Assembly (NCBI RefSeq): GCF_001429725.1 | Contig: NZ_LMHV01000012.1 | Coordinates: forward strand, 875 to 64,874 | Direction of reading: 5' to 3' | From: Rhizobium sp. Root708 | Lineage (GTDB): Bacteria; Pseudomonadota; Alphaproteobacteria; Rhizobiales; Rhizobiaceae | Length of the DNA: 64,000 bases | Shown: positions 26,142 to 35,240 of the stretch, piece by piece | Layout of the letters: each line of letters begins with the position of its first letter | Numbering within the stretch: position 1 is the first letter of the stretch | Notes under the pieces: generated by a model | The model's input: only the letters and a program-made list of their open reading frames with translations | Databases searched by the model: none | What the model was told of the DNA's origin: nothing | Position numbers and translations under genes: made by a program

Positions 26142-26243
26142 CGGCTCCGTTCCCCGCGATATTTGCCAAGTCACCACGACCGATATAAGGCTTGGCCTTT
26201 CGCAGCCTGCAGACGTCAGGCGCGCTTTGCTATCGGGTGAACC

Positions 26244-27464
26244 ATGCCGCGTGCTTTTCTGTTCGTTCTGGATTCCTTCGGAGTCGGCGGTGCGCCTGAT
26301 GCAACGACCTATGGTGACGAGGGCGCCAATACGCTCGGCCATATAGCGGAATTCTGCGCCGCCGGGGCAGGGGACCGCGAAGGGCTGCGCGCTGGCCCGC
26401 TGCAGCTTCCGAACATGTCGGCGTTGGGGTTGCTGCATCTCGCGAAGGCCGCTTCCGGTCGCTTCCCGGCAGGAATGCCGGTGCCCGAGAAGATTTACGC
26501 GACCTACGGCTCCGCCAACGAGGTCTCCCGCGGCAAGGATACGCCGTCAGGCCACTGGGAGATCGCCGGAACGCCGGTGACTTTCGACTGGGGCTATTTT
26601 CCCACTGAGGGTGATGCGTTTTCGCCCGACTTTCTGGATTCGCTGTGCCGCGCCGCCGATGTGCCCGGTATTCTCGGCAATTGCCACGCATCGGGGACCG
26701 ATATCATCGCGCGCTTCGGCGAAGAACACATCCGGACCGGCAAGCCCATCTGCTACACCTCGACGGACTCGGTCTTTCAGGTTGCCGCGCATGAGACGCA
26801 TTTCGGTCTCGACCGGCTGATGACCTTCTGCGCGATCGCGCGTGCGCTGCTCGACCCGATGAACATCGGGCGGGTCATCGCTCGCCCATTCGTCGGCGAG
26901 CGGGCGGCAAGCTTTGAGCGAACCGGAAATCGTCGCGACTTCTCGGTTCCGCCACCGGAGCCGACGCTGCTGGACCGTCTGGTAAAGGAAGGGCGTAACG
27001 TCCATGCCGTCGGCAAGATCGGCGACATCTTTGCCCATCAGGGCGTCTCGCGGGTGATCAAGGCCAACGGCAACCAGGCGCTGATGGACGCGACGCTCGA
27101 CGCGATGGATACCGCCGAGGATGGCGACCTGGTTTTCACCAATTTCGTCGATTTCGACATGGTCTATGGCCACCGTCGCGATGTTCCGGGCTATGCGGCA
27201 GCCCTTGAGGCGTTCGATGCCCGCCTGCCCGAAGTCGGCGGCAAGCTGAAGCCCGGCGACCTTGTTATTCTGACCGCCGATCACGGCTGCGATCCAACCT
27301 GGCGCGGCACGGATCATACCCGCGAACGGGTGCCCATCATTGCCTATGGCCCGGGGCTCCGCCCCCGCGATATCGGTATTCGCTCGACCTACGCCGACAT
27401 CGGCGAGACGATCGCCCGGCATCTGCGCATACCGACCGGCCAGCATGGGAGAAGCTTTCTATGA
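26244..27464 (+). CDS. deoB: Phosphopentomutase
   Basis: A 406-residue alkaline-phosphatase-superfamily enzyme that interconverts (deoxy)ribose 1-phosphate and 5-phosphate. The start [33 protein letters not shown], the metal-binding [13 protein letters not shown] region, and [11 protein letters not shown] and [19 protein letters not shown] near the end are characteristic. It links the nucleoside phosphorylases encoded downstream to pentose metabolism. Its last bases overlap the start of the deaminase gene by 4 bp (ATGA), marking an operon. Confidence 0.96.
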   Translation: MPRAFLFVLDSFGVGGAPDATTYGDEGANTLGHIAEFCAAGAGDREGLRAGPLQLPNMSALGLLHLAKAASGRFPAGMPVPEKIYATYGSANEVSRGKDTPSGHWEIAGTPVTFDWGYFPTEGDAFSPDFLDSLCRAADVPGILGNCHASGTDIIARFGEEHIRTGKPICYTSTDSVFQVAAHETHFGLDRLMTFCAIARALLDPMNIGRVIARPFVGERAASFERTGNRRDFSVPPPEPTLLDRLVKEGRNVHAVGKIGDIFAHQGVSRVIKANGNQALMDATLDAMDTAEDGDLVFTNFVDFDMVYGHRRDVPGYAAALEAFDARLPEVGGKLKPGDLVILTADHGCDPTWRGTDHTRERVPIIAYGPGLRPRDIGIRSTYADIGETIARHLRIPTGQHGRSFL

Positions 27465-28429
27465 CCGGCCATTTGAAGAAGGTCGAACTGCACTGTCATC
27501 TGGAAGGGGCGGCTCCTCCCTCCCTGACATTGGGGCAGGCCCGCAAATACAACATCGACATCGCCGAACACCTGAAGGACGGAGCCTACGTCTGGCACGA
27601 CTTTGCAAGTTTCCTGCAGTGCTACGACAAGATTTCCGAAGTCTACAAGACCGAGGAAGACTATGCCCTGCTGACGGAAACCTATCTCGGCGAGCTCGCC
27701 TCGGTCGGCACGATTTACAGCGAGCTGATCGTCTCGCCCGATCACGGAAAGCGCATCGGCCTTGGCGCCGACGCTTACATTGCCGGCGTCTGCGAAGGCA
27801 TCCGCCGGGCGGAGGCTGCAAACGGAATCGTGGCCCGGCTGATCGTCACAGGTGAGAGGCACTTCGGTCCCGACAGCGTTGTCGGCGCCGCCGAATATGC
27901 CGCGAAAGCACGCAACCCGCTGATCACAGGCTTCAATCTTGCCGGCGAGGAACGCATGGGCCGCGTCGCGGACTACGCCCGGGCGTTCGACATCGCGCGC
28001 GATGCCGGTCTTGGGCTGACGATCCACGCGGGTGAAGTCTGCGGACCGTTCAGTGTCGCCGATGCGCTTAATGTCGTGCGTCCGTCCCGCATCGGTCATG
28101 GCGTGCGGGCGATCGAGGATGAAGCCCTGGTGCGCCGCCTGGCGGAGCAGGGCACGGTTCTCGAAGTCTGCCCCGGCTCGAACATCGCATTGCAGGTCTT
28201 TCCGGATTTTGCCGCCCACCCGCTGCGACGCCTCAAGGAGGCAGGCGTGCGGGTGACCATCAGTTCCGACGATCCGCCGTTCTTCCATACGTCGCTTGCG
28301 CGCGAGTATGATCTCGCGGCGAGCGCCTTCGGCTTTAGCGATAGCGAGATCGACGAACTGACGCGCACAGGCCTTGAATCAGCCTTTGTGGACGAAGAGA
28401 CGCGCAGGACGCTTCTGGCACGCCTCTGA
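27461..28429 (+). CDS. add: Adenosine (or adenine) deaminase
   Basis: A 322-residue amidohydrolase. Zinc and catalytic positions are visible: H11 and H13 in VELHCHLEG, the HAGE motif, GHG in [11 protein letters not shown] and the acidic pair in SSDDPPFF. It removes the 6-amino group of a purine. Classical adenosine deaminases read NTDDP in the last motif, and the SDDPxFF form is found in adenine deaminases of the same superfamily, so the substrate may be free adenine. The place between deoB and upp fits either. It overlaps deoB by 4 bp. Confidence 0.85.
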   Translation: MTGHLKKVELHCHLEGAAPPSLTLGQARKYNIDIAEHLKDGAYVWHDFASFLQCYDKISEVYKTEEDYALLTETYLGELASVGTIYSELIVSPDHGKRIGLGADAYIAGVCEGIRRAEAANGIVARLIVTGERHFGPDSVVGAAEYAAKARNPLITGFNLAGEERMGRVADYARAFDIARDAGLGLTIHAGEVCGPFSVADALNVVRPSRIGHGVRAIEDEALVRRLAEQGTVLEVCPGSNIALQVFPDFAAHPLRRLKEAGVRVTISSDDPPFFHTSLAREYDLAASAFGFSDSEIDELTRTGLESAFVDEETRRTLLARL

Positions 28430-28456
28430 GCGTCCCTGATTGGGGATCAGTAATGC

Positions 28457-28490
28457 AAATCGTCGTCCGCTCTTGCAGCGGACGCGATTT
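28457..28490 (+). promoter_or_regulatory. Long stem-loop between add and upp
   Basis: AAATCG-T-CGTCCGCT (28457-28471) pairs with AGCGGACGCGATTT (28477-28490): 14 base pairs with a single T bulge and loop CTTGC. It ends 47 bases before the upp start. No T-run follows, so it may be a processing or attenuation element, or an imperfect terminator of the deoB-add unit. Confidence 0.5.
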
Positions 28491-28537
28491 CCATGAAAGA
28501 AACATCCTATAAGAATAGCTAAAGAAAGGGCTCGGCC

Positions 28538-29167
28538 ATGGACGGCGTTACGGTCATCGATCATCCGCTTGTGCAGCACAAACTCACCATCATGCGGCGC
28601 AAGGAAACATCGACCGGAAGTTTCCGTCGCCTGTTGCGCGAGATATCGACGCTGCTGTGCTACGAGGTCACCCGCGACCTCGAGCTGACGATGGAAACAA
28701 TCGAGACCCCCATGCAGGCCATGGAGTCGCCGATCCTCGAAGGCAAGAAGCTCGTTTTCGCGTCGATCCTTCGCGCCGGAAACGGTCTCCTGGAGGGCAT
28801 GCTCGATCTCGTTCCGTCGGCCCGCGTGTCGCATATCGGCGTCTACCGCGACCACGACACGCTGCAGCCCGTCGAGTACTACTTCAAGGCGCCCGAAGAC
28901 ATTTCCGAGCGTTTGATCATCGTCGTCGATCCGATGCTTGCCACCGGCAACTCGTCCATCGCGGCGATCGAGAAGCTCAAGGAGCGCGGCGCCCACAACA
29001 TCCGTTTCCTCTGCCTGCTGGCGGCGCCGGAGGGCATCAAGAATTTCCGCGAGGCGCATCCCGACGTGCCCGTCTTCACGGCGTCGATCGACAGCCACCT
29101 GAATGAACAGGGCTACATCGTGCCGGGATTGGGCGATGCCGGCGACCGGATGTACGGCACGAAGTAA
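28538..29167 (+). CDS. upp: Uracil phosphoribosyltransferase
   Basis: A 209-residue enzyme that makes UMP from uracil and PRPP. The PRPP-binding loop is [12 protein letters not shown], and the uracil-binding C-terminus [17 protein letters not shown] is present; [19 protein letters not shown] is the usual N-terminal region. It recovers the uracil released by thymidine/uridine phosphorylase and cytidine deaminase encoded on the opposite strand. ATG 28538 follows GAAAGGGCTCGGCC. A strong terminator lies 33 bp after the stop. Confidence 0.96.
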   Translation: MDGVTVIDHPLVQHKLTIMRRKETSTGSFRRLLREISTLLCYEVTRDLELTMETIETPMQAMESPILEGKKLVFASILRAGNGLLEGMLDLVPSARVSHIGVYRDHDTLQPVEYYFKAPEDISERLIIVVDPMLATGNSSIAAIEKLKERGAHNIRFLCLLAAPEGIKNFREAHPDVPVFTASIDSHLNEQGYIVPGLGDAGDRMYGTK

Positions 29168-29200
29168 CTAACGCGCCATTTACCAGATGTTGGTGGTTGA

Positions 29201-29229
29201 TGCCCCGGAAGGACCTTCCGGGGCATTTT
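29201..29229 (+). terminator. Rho-independent terminator of upp
   Basis: TGCCCCGGAA (29201-29210) and TTCCGGGGCA (29216-29225) form a perfect 10-bp GC-rich stem with a 5-base loop, followed directly by TTTT. It closes the deoB-add-upp unit. Confidence 0.85.
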
Positions 29230-29326
29230 CATTGAGGCATTAGTAACTTGTCAGCAATTGTGGCGTAGCACCTAGAGACATGGCCTCGCATGATGCGCGG
29301 TTTATACAGGAAGGATTTCTGTCTCC

Positions 29327-29866
29327 ATGCTCGTGCGTACGATCATATTCGCAAGCATTGCCGCAGTGCTTGCCAGCCAGGTTCCGTCGTTGATCGGGGC
29401 TACCGGCGGTGTTTCCCGTCCAGATCCTGCGGTCTCTGCGAATTATGTTTCCGGCGCCGTCGATACGGTCCAGCCGTCTCAGGCTTCCACGTCCCTCGGC
29501 ACGATGCGCCTGCAGGCTGATGCCCAGGGCCATTATACCGGCGATTTCAGGATAAACGGTCGTCAGGTGCAGGGCCTCATCGATACCGGCGCCACCTATG
29601 TCGCCTTGAACGAAAGCCTCGCGCGCCGTCTCGGCTATACCGCCAATCAGTTGGACTTCCGCTACGCCGTCAGCACCGCCAACGGCCAGACGAAAGCCGC
29701 GCACGTCACACTGGATCGCGTCGAGATCGGCGGCATCCGCGTTCGCGACGTCGAAGCCTTCGTCCTGCGAGACGAGGCGCTGTCTTCGACGCTTGTCGGC
29801 ATGAGCTTCCTCAAGAAGCTCGGATCCTATTCCGTCGCCGACGGATCGCTCAGCCTAAAGCAATAG
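29327..29866 (+). CDS. Retropepsin-like aspartic protease (clan AA)
   Basis: A 179-residue protein with an N-terminal hydrophobic segment (TIIFASIAAVLASQVPSLIG) that acts as signal or membrane anchor, followed by a single aspartic-protease domain with the catalytic motif GLIDTGATYVALNE and the later strand TLVGMSFLKKLGSY. Such single-domain proteases dimerise like retroviral proteases; this TIGR02281-type group is common in alphaproteobacteria, with unknown substrates. It ends 2 bp from the convergent deoA stop and follows the upp terminator, so it is its own unit and does not belong to nucleoside salvage. Confidence 0.85.
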   Translation: MLVRTIIFASIAAVLASQVPSLIGATGGVSRPDPAVSANYVSGAVDTVQPSQASTSLGTMRLQADAQGHYTGDFRINGRQVQGLIDTGATYVALNESLARRLGYTANQLDFRYAVSTANGQTKAAHVTLDRVEIGGIRVRDVEAFVLRDEALSSTLVGMSFLKKLGSYSVADGSLSLKQ

Positions 29867-29868
29867 CA

Positions 29869-31176
29869 TCAGAGACGTTGCGAGATGACGGCGGCGAGCA
29901 CAGGCTCGCTGTCGGCGATCCTGTAGGTGCTCTTCAGCGCGGCCGCCGCGGCAGATGCCGCGTCTCTCGTTGCTGCGTGAACGAACCCGATCGGAGCGCC
30001 TTTCTCGACATAGGTGCCGATGGGCGGGAGCTCGGAGAAGCCGACGCGGCTATCGATCTTGTCGTTGGGATGTCGTCGTCCGCCGCCGAGATCGATCACC
30101 GTCATGCCGATCTGGCGGGCGTCGCACGAATGCAGCCAACCCGATTGCTCAGCCGTAACAGGAAGGATGCAGGGCGCGGTCTGAAGATAGGCATCGGGCT
30201 TCTCCAGCAGATCCAAGGGTCCGCCGAGCGCGTGCACCATCCGGCCAAAGATCTCCGCCGCTTTGCCCGAGGAAAGCGCGTCCAGCGCCTTGGCAGTCGC
30301 GCTCTCGGCTGTCGCAGCAAGGCCGGACGCCGTCAGCATCTCGCCGGCGAAGGCAAGCACGACCGCTTCCAGCCGCGTGCCTTTCTTACGTCCGCCAAGA
30401 AAATCGAGGCAATTCCGGATCTCAACGGCATTGCCTGCGGCATCGGCGAGCGGTTGGTTCATGTCGGTGATGAGTGCGGACGTCCTCACGCCCGCGCCGT
30501 TCGACACCTCGACCAGCGACCGCGCCAGCACCTGCGCGTCCTCGGGCTCCATCATGAAGGCGCCATTGCCGACCTTGACGTCGAGCACCAGTGTCTGCAG
30601 GCCCGCCGCCAGCTTCTTGGAGAGAATGGAGGCCGTGATCAGCGGTATCGAATCCACCGTCGCGGTCACGTCCCTGATGGCATAGAGCTTGCCATCCGCA
30701 GGCGCGAGCGCGCTGGTCTGGCCGATGATCGCGCAGCCGACCTCTCTGACCGTCTTGCGGAAGAGGGATGCATCGGGCGTGATATTATAGCCCGGAATGG
30801 ACTCCAGCTTGTCCAGCGTGCCGCCGGTGTGGCCAAGTCCGCGCCCGGAAATCATCGGTACCGCGAGCCCGCAGGCTGCCGCAATCGGCGCAAGCATCAG
30901 CGAAACATTGTCGCCGACGCCGCCGGTCGAATGCTTGTCGGCAATCGGTCGGTCGATATCGCTCCAGTTCAGGGTGTCGCCGGAGGCCGCCATCGCCTGC
31001 GTCAGGGCGATGACCTCGTCGCGGGACATGCCCTTGAACCAGACGGCCATCGCGAAAGCGCCGATCTGGCCCTCGGAGAGATCGCCCGCCGCCAGTGCGG
31101 AGATGAACGCGCGAATATCCTCTGCTGATAGCGTGCCGCCGTCCCGCTTCCGCCTGATGATTTCCTGCGGGATCAT
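29869..31176 (-). CDS. deoA: Thymidine phosphorylase
   Basis: A 435-residue glycosyltransferase-family enzyme that cleaves thymidine (and deoxyuridine) with phosphate to base and deoxyribose 1-phosphate. The family signature MISGRGLGHTGGTLDKLESIPG, the phosphate-binding KHSTGGVGD and LDVKVGNGAFM are visible. ATG 31176 is chosen since it lies 1 bp after the deoC stop and gives the family's start MIPQEIIRRKRDGGTLS; a longer frame to 31473 overlaps deoC. It is the last gene of the minus-strand salvage operon. Confidence 0.96.
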   Translation of the reverse strand: MIPQEIIRRKRDGGTLSAEDIRAFISALAAGDLSEGQIGAFAMAVWFKGMSRDEVIALTQAMAASGDTLNWSDIDRPIADKHSTGGVGDNVSLMLAPIAAACGLAVPMISGRGLGHTGGTLDKLESIPGYNITPDASLFRKTVREVGCAIIGQTSALAPADGKLYAIRDVTATVDSIPLITASILSKKLAAGLQTLVLDVKVGNGAFMMEPEDAQVLARSLVEVSNGAGVRTSALITDMNQPLADAAGNAVEIRNCLDFLGGRKKGTRLEAVVLAFAGEMLTASGLAATAESATAKALDALSSGKAAEIFGRMVHALGGPLDLLEKPDAYLQTAPCILPVTAEQSGWLHSCDARQIGMTVIDLGGGRRHPNDKIDSRVGFSELPPIGTYVEKGAPIGFVHAATRDAASAAAAALKSTYRIADSEPVLAAVISQRL

Positions 31177-31177
31177 C

Positions 31178-31954
31178 CTAGTAGCTCGATGCCGCCGATT
31201 GTGTCGATTGCGTTCCGCCGAGAACGGCAAGGATATCGTCCAGCAGGCTCGATGCACCGAAGCGGAAGGTCGAAGGCATCGGCCAGTCCGGTGCCATGAT
31301 CGTCTCCGCGAGGCTGAGATAGAGGGCCGCATCAGCGACCGATCCGATGCCTCCGGCCGGCTTGAAGCCGACCTTGCGGCCGCTGTGGCGGATCGCCCGC
31401 AGCATGATGTCGGCCGCTTCAAGCGTCGCGTTGACCGAGACCTTGCCCGTCGACGTCTTGATGAAATCGGCACCGGCCTCGATCGCCAGTTCGGATGCGC
31501 GGCGGATCAGCGCCGGATCCTTGATCTCGCCCGTCTCCAGGATGACCTTCAGCAGCACCGGTTCAACGCATTCAGCGCGCACCGCTGCGACCATGTCGGT
31601 CACGGCTTTGCCGCTGCCCGACATGAACGCGCGATAGGGGATGACAAGGTCGATCTCGTCGGCACCGTCGGCAATCGCTTCGCGCGTCTCGGCCGCGACA
31701 TCGGCCACTTCCATCTCGCCGGACGGAAAGTTGACGACAGTCGCGATCTTCACGGAATGCCCGCTGCCGAGAATGGCGCGGGCGTGCGCGACGAAACGCG
31801 GCCAGATGCAGATGGCGGCCGTATTGCCGTACGGCGTCTGTGCCCGCGCGCAGAGCGCGTCGATCTGGGCTTCCGTGCAATCGTCCTTGAGGTTCGTCAA
31901 GTCGAGAAGGGAGAGGGCGACCGCGGCCGTTTCCTTGAGGGAATGGTTGCTCAT
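31178..31954 (-). CDS. deoC: Deoxyribose-phosphate aldolase
   Basis: A 258-residue class I aldolase that splits 2-deoxyribose 5-phosphate into acetaldehyde and glyceraldehyde 3-phosphate. The Schiff-base lysine is in ADFIKTSTGKV, and VKIATVVNFPSG and VGFKPAGGI are also typical. ATG 31954 follows GGAGGAAACGAACA and overlaps the purine nucleoside phosphorylase stop by 4 bp. Together with deoA, deoB and punA it carries deoxyribose into glycolysis. Confidence 0.96.
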   Translation of the reverse strand: MSNHSLKETAAVALSLLDLTNLKDDCTEAQIDALCARAQTPYGNTAAICIWPRFVAHARAILGSGHSVKIATVVNFPSGEMEVADVAAETREAIADGADEIDLVIPYRAFMSGSGKAVTDMVAAVRAECVEPVLLKVILETGEIKDPALIRRASELAIEAGADFIKTSTGKVSVNATLEAADIMLRAIRHSGRKVGFKPAGGIGSVADAALYLSLAETIMAPDWPMPSTFRFGASSLLDDILAVLGGTQSTQSAASSY

Positions 31955-32757
31955 TGTTCGTTTCCTCCAGCTGCGATCATGTCCTTGAGGATGGCAGCGA
32001 GACGGGCGCCTCCAACAGGCGCCATGTCCTTGGTTTCGTCGTGGCTGAGTTCGGAGCCGGTCATGCCTGCGCCATAGTTGGTGATAACGGAGGCCGCCGC
32101 AACCCTCATGCCAAGCATGCGAGCGATGATGACTTCGGGAACCGTCGACATGCCGACGGCATCTGCGCCGAGGATACGCGCCATGCGTATTTCCGCCGGC
32201 GTCTCGAAGCTCGGACCCGAGAACCACATGTAGACGCCTTTGGCGAGCGGGATGTTGGCCCGTTTCGCAGCGCGTTGCATCGCTTCCGTGAGCCCGGCGT
32301 CATAGGCGTTGGTCATGCCGACGAAACGCCTGTCGCTTTCCTCGCCGATCAACGGGTTCATGCCGGAATGGTTGATATGATCGGAGATCTGCATCACCGA
32401 CCCGGGCGGCATCTCCTCACGCAGCGAGCCGGCCGAATTGGTCAGGATGAGGGATTCGACGCCGAGCGCCTTCAGCACCTCGAGCGGCGCGCGCATGGCG
32501 GCTGCATCACCCTTCTCATAGAAATGCACCCGGCCAGAAAGCATGATCACGGAAACGCCGCCGAGCGAGCCGACAACCACTTCGCCAGCATGGCCGGAAA
32601 CGGCGCTGACCGGGAAGCTTGGGAGATCGCCGTAGGGTATGCGCACGGTATCCTCCAGCTGGTCGACAAGCGAGCCGAGACCGGAGCCGAGCACGATGCC
32701 ATAGCGCGGGGAATGGCTGCCCAGTCTGCCGGTCAGCAGGTCAAGCGCCGCCTTCAT
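31951..32757 (-). CDS. punA: Purine-nucleoside phosphorylase (trimeric class)
   Basis: A 268-residue trimeric (mammalian-type) PNP that splits inosine/guanosine-type nucleosides with phosphate. Motifs: IVLGSGLGSLVDQ, FPVSAVSGHAGEVVVGSL (phosphate site), LTNSAGSLREEM and the base-binding MSTVPEVIIARMLGMRVAAASVITNYGAG. Glu/Asn choices at the base site were not resolved here, so the preference is assumed to be 6-oxopurines. It overlaps cdd by 4 bp upstream and deoC by 4 bp downstream. Confidence 0.94.
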   Translation of the reverse strand: MKAALDLLTGRLGSHSPRYGIVLGSGLGSLVDQLEDTVRIPYGDLPSFPVSAVSGHAGEVVVGSLGGVSVIMLSGRVHFYEKGDAAAMRAPLEVLKALGVESLILTNSAGSLREEMPPGSVMQISDHINHSGMNPLIGEESDRRFVGMTNAYDAGLTEAMQRAAKRANIPLAKGVYMWFSGPSFETPAEIRMARILGADAVGMSTVPEVIIARMLGMRVAAASVITNYGAGMTGSELSHDETKDMAPVGGARLAAILKDMIAAGGNEQ

Positions 32758-33143
32758 CCGAGTTCCGTTTCGAAGCTGAAGGGCAGGAGCTCATCCATCG
32801 TCATGGTCTTCTTCACGCCGGCCTCGTCGCAGAGATAGATGCGGGTTTCCTTCGACGCGAACTCCGAGATTTTCTGCCGGCAGCCGCCGCAGGGCGGGCA
32901 GAGCGGCAGCTTTTCGGCAATGACGGCCATCTCGACGATCTTCTTGGCGCCGCCCATGATCATCGCGCTGATCGCGGTGGGTTCGGCGCACCAGCCTTGC
33001 GGGAACGACAGATTTTCGATGTTGGCGCCGGTATAGACCTTGCCGTCCTCGGCGCGGATCGCCGCGCCGACGGGGAATTTGGAGTAGGGCGCGTGGGCAA
33101 AGGCCATGGCGCCGCGTGCGGCTTCGAAAAGATCGTGCGACAT
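32754..33143 (-). CDS. cdd: Cytidine deaminase (tetrameric type)
   Basis: A 129-residue enzyme that converts (deoxy)cytidine to (deoxy)uridine. Zinc ligands are C52, C85 and C88 with catalytic E54 (WCAEPTAIS; PPCGGCRQ): three cysteines and small size mark the tetrameric Bacillus-like class. The start ATG 33143 gives MSHDLFEAARGAMAFAHAPY, the normal N-terminus; an upstream extension runs into the permease gene. It begins 4 bp after the transporter permease stop, so uptake and salvage genes are joined. Confidence 0.95.
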   Translation of the reverse strand: MSHDLFEAARGAMAFAHAPYSKFPVGAAIRAEDGKVYTGANIENLSFPQGWCAEPTAISAMIMGGAKKIVEMAVIAEKLPLCPPCGGCRQKISEFASKETRIYLCDEAGVKKTMTMDELLPFSFETELG

Positions 33144-33147
33144 GTTC

Positions 33148-34119
33148 TCAACGTTCCTTCGTGTAGGGGACGCCACCGGCCTTCGGCGGGATGGCTTTGC
33201 CGATGAAACCGGCCAGCAGGACGCAGGTGAGGATATAGGGCAGGGCCTGGAAGATCTGCACCGGCACCTCGCCGATGCCGGGGATAGGCTTGCCCTGCAT
33301 GAAATTGCCGAGTGCGTCGAGGAAGCCGAACAGCAGGCAGGCAAACATGACCGGAACCGGCTTCCACTTGGCGAAGACCAGCGCGGCAAGCGCGATGTAA
33401 CCTTTACCCGCCGACATGTCCTTGATGAAGGCTGCGGATTGGGCGATGGCGAGGTAGGTGCCGGAGAAGCCGCAGAGAATTCCCGCGCACATGACCGATC
33501 GATAGCGCAGCCAGCTGACGGAAATGCCGGCGGTGTCGACCGCGCCCGGATTTTCGCCGACCGCGCGCAGGCGAAGGCCGAAACGGGTCCGGTAAAGGAT
33601 CCACCAGGAGAGTGGCACGGCAAGAAACGCCAGATAGGTCAGGATATTGTTGCCCGAGATGACGTTCGCATAGAGCGGCCCGATGATCGGGACCTCGCGC
33701 ATTGCGTCAGCGCCGGGAAGTACGATCGGCGAAAACCGCGCCTCGGGAAGGAGTTGCGGGGTTCGTCCCCCCTGGCCGAACCAGGCGCCACCGAGAACGA
33801 TGGTGATACCGGCGATGAAGAAGTTGATCGCCACGCCTGAGATGATCTGGTTGCCGCGATTGGTAATCGACGCAAAGCCGTGCACGAGGCTGAGAGCCAC
33901 CGAGCAGATGATGCCGGCGCCGAGGCCGAGCCACGGCGAACCCGTCAGATAGGCGATACAGGCGGCCGCGAAGGCCGATCCCAGCATCTTGCCTTCGAGG
34001 CCGATGTCGAAAACGCCTGCTCGTTCGGAGAAGAGCCCGGCAAGGGCCGTGAATATCAGCGGAATCGACAGGCGGATCGTCGAGCTCAGAACGCTGATGA
34101 AGATGTCATAATAGTCCAT
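33148..34119 (-). CDS. Nucleoside ABC transporter permease (BMP-type, second permease)
   Basis: A 323-residue membrane protein of the branched-chain/ribose permease superfamily (BPD_transp_2) with about eight to ten segments; characteristic are FSERAGVFDIGLEGKMLGSAFAA at the start and LRLRAVGENPGAVDTAGISVSWLRYRSV in the ATPase-contact region. In BmpA-NupA-type nucleoside importers this protein pairs with the permease encoded upstream. AAGGAGCGCGCG precedes ATG 34119. The upstream permease ends 10 bp away. Confidence 0.92.
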   Translation of the reverse strand: MDYYDIFISVLSSTIRLSIPLIFTALAGLFSERAGVFDIGLEGKMLGSAFAAACIAYLTGSPWLGLGAGIICSVALSLVHGFASITNRGNQIISGVAINFFIAGITIVLGGAWFGQGGRTPQLLPEARFSPIVLPGADAMREVPIIGPLYANVISGNNILTYLAFLAVPLSWWILYRTRFGLRLRAVGENPGAVDTAGISVSWLRYRSVMCAGILCGFSGTYLAIAQSAAFIKDMSAGKGYIALAALVFAKWKPVPVMFACLLFGFLDALGNFMQGKPIPGIGEVPVQIFQALPYILTCVLLAGFIGKAIPPKAGGVPYTKER

Positions 34120-34129
34120 CGCGCGCTCC

Positions 34130-35233
34130 TTACGTGGCCTTGAACTGCTGGTAGACGCGCACGAGCGCCGGGCGGAACATGTATTCCAGCGCGCCGGCAA
34201 ACAGGATCACCAGACCCTGGATGACCAGGATCATCTCGCGCGTGATGGTGGGCATCTCGAAGGAGATCCAGTCGCCGCCCTGATAGAGAATGCCGAAAAG
34301 GATCGCGGAAAAGACGATGCCGACAGGGTGGTTGCGTCCCATCAGCGACACGGCGATGCCGACAAAGCCCGCGCCGCCGACGAACTCGACCTGCAGGCGC
34401 GCCGACGAGCCCATGACCGGGTTGAGCGCCATCATGCCGGCGAGCGCGCCCGACAGCAGCATCGCGATCATGACCGTCCGTGCATAGGGAATGCCGGCAT
34501 ACGAGGCAGCACTTGGGCTGACGCCGAGCGTGCGCATCTCGAAGCCGAGCTTCGTCCGCCAGATCAGCAGCCAGACGAAATAGGAGGCCACCAGCGCGAT
34601 GATGAACGACACGTTGAACGGCGCCGCGCCCAGCTTTGCGCCGAACATGTTCATCAGCCAGCCGAGTTTCGGCAGCTGGCCGCCTTCGAGGAAGGTGCGG
34701 GTCTCAGGCGCCATCTTGCCCGGAACGATCAGGACATGCACCAGCAGATACACCATCAGCGCCGCGCCGATGTAGTTGAACATGATCGTCGTGATGACGA
34801 TGTGGCTGCCGCGTTTGGCCTGCAGAAATGCTGGAACGAAGGCCCAGGCCGCGCCGAAGAGCCCTGCGCCGATGACCGCCAGCGGCATCGTCACGTACCA
34901 CGGTACGTAATGGTCAAGAGCCAGCGCCACCAGCGCGCAGCCGAGGCCGCCGAGATAGGCCTGGCCTTCGGAGCCGATGTTGAACAGCCCGGCATGGATC
35001 GCGACGGCAACCGAGAGACCGGTGAAAATGAAGCTCGTTGCATAGTAGAGCGTGAAGCCGATGCCTTCGCCGCTGCCGAGGGCTCCTTCGATCAGGAGCG
35101 ACAGGGCGCCGAGCGGGCTTTCGCCGATCAGCCAGACGACGAAGCCGGAGATCAGGAAGGCAACGACAAGGTTCAAAAGCGGAATGAGGCCGTAATTGAT
35201 CCAATTGGGAAGCGGGACGGAAGCAGTGCTCAT
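34130..35233 (-). CDS. Nucleoside ABC transporter permease (BMP-type, first permease)
   Basis: A 367-residue polytopic membrane protein. The hallmarks FNIGSEGQAYLGGLGCALVALAL and KLGFEMRTLGVSPSAASYAGIPYARTVM match permeases of the BMP (PnrA-like) nucleoside transporters. ATG 35233 is taken over 35251 because GAGGACTTT precedes it. It starts 7 bp after the ATPase stop. An alternative assignment is a sugar or amino-acid exporter/importer of the same superfamily, but the salvage neighbours favour nucleosides. Confidence 0.92.
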   Translation of the reverse strand: MSTASVPLPNWINYGLIPLLNLVVAFLISGFVVWLIGESPLGALSLLIEGALGSGEGIGFTLYYATSFIFTGLSVAVAIHAGLFNIGSEGQAYLGGLGCALVALALDHYVPWYVTMPLAVIGAGLFGAAWAFVPAFLQAKRGSHIVITTIMFNYIGAALMVYLLVHVLIVPGKMAPETRTFLEGGQLPKLGWLMNMFGAKLGAAPFNVSFIIALVASYFVWLLIWRTKLGFEMRTLGVSPSAASYAGIPYARTVMIAMLLSGALAGMMALNPVMGSSARLQVEFVGGAGFVGIAVSLMGRNHPVGIVFSAILFGILYQGGDWISFEMPTITREMILVIQGLVILFAGALEYMFRPALVRVYQQFKAT

Positions 35234-35240
35234 AAAGTCC

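Noticed and set aside
29878..31128. Plus-strand frame of about 416 codons opposite deoA
   Set aside because: Shadow of deoA, which has all thymidine phosphorylase motifs.
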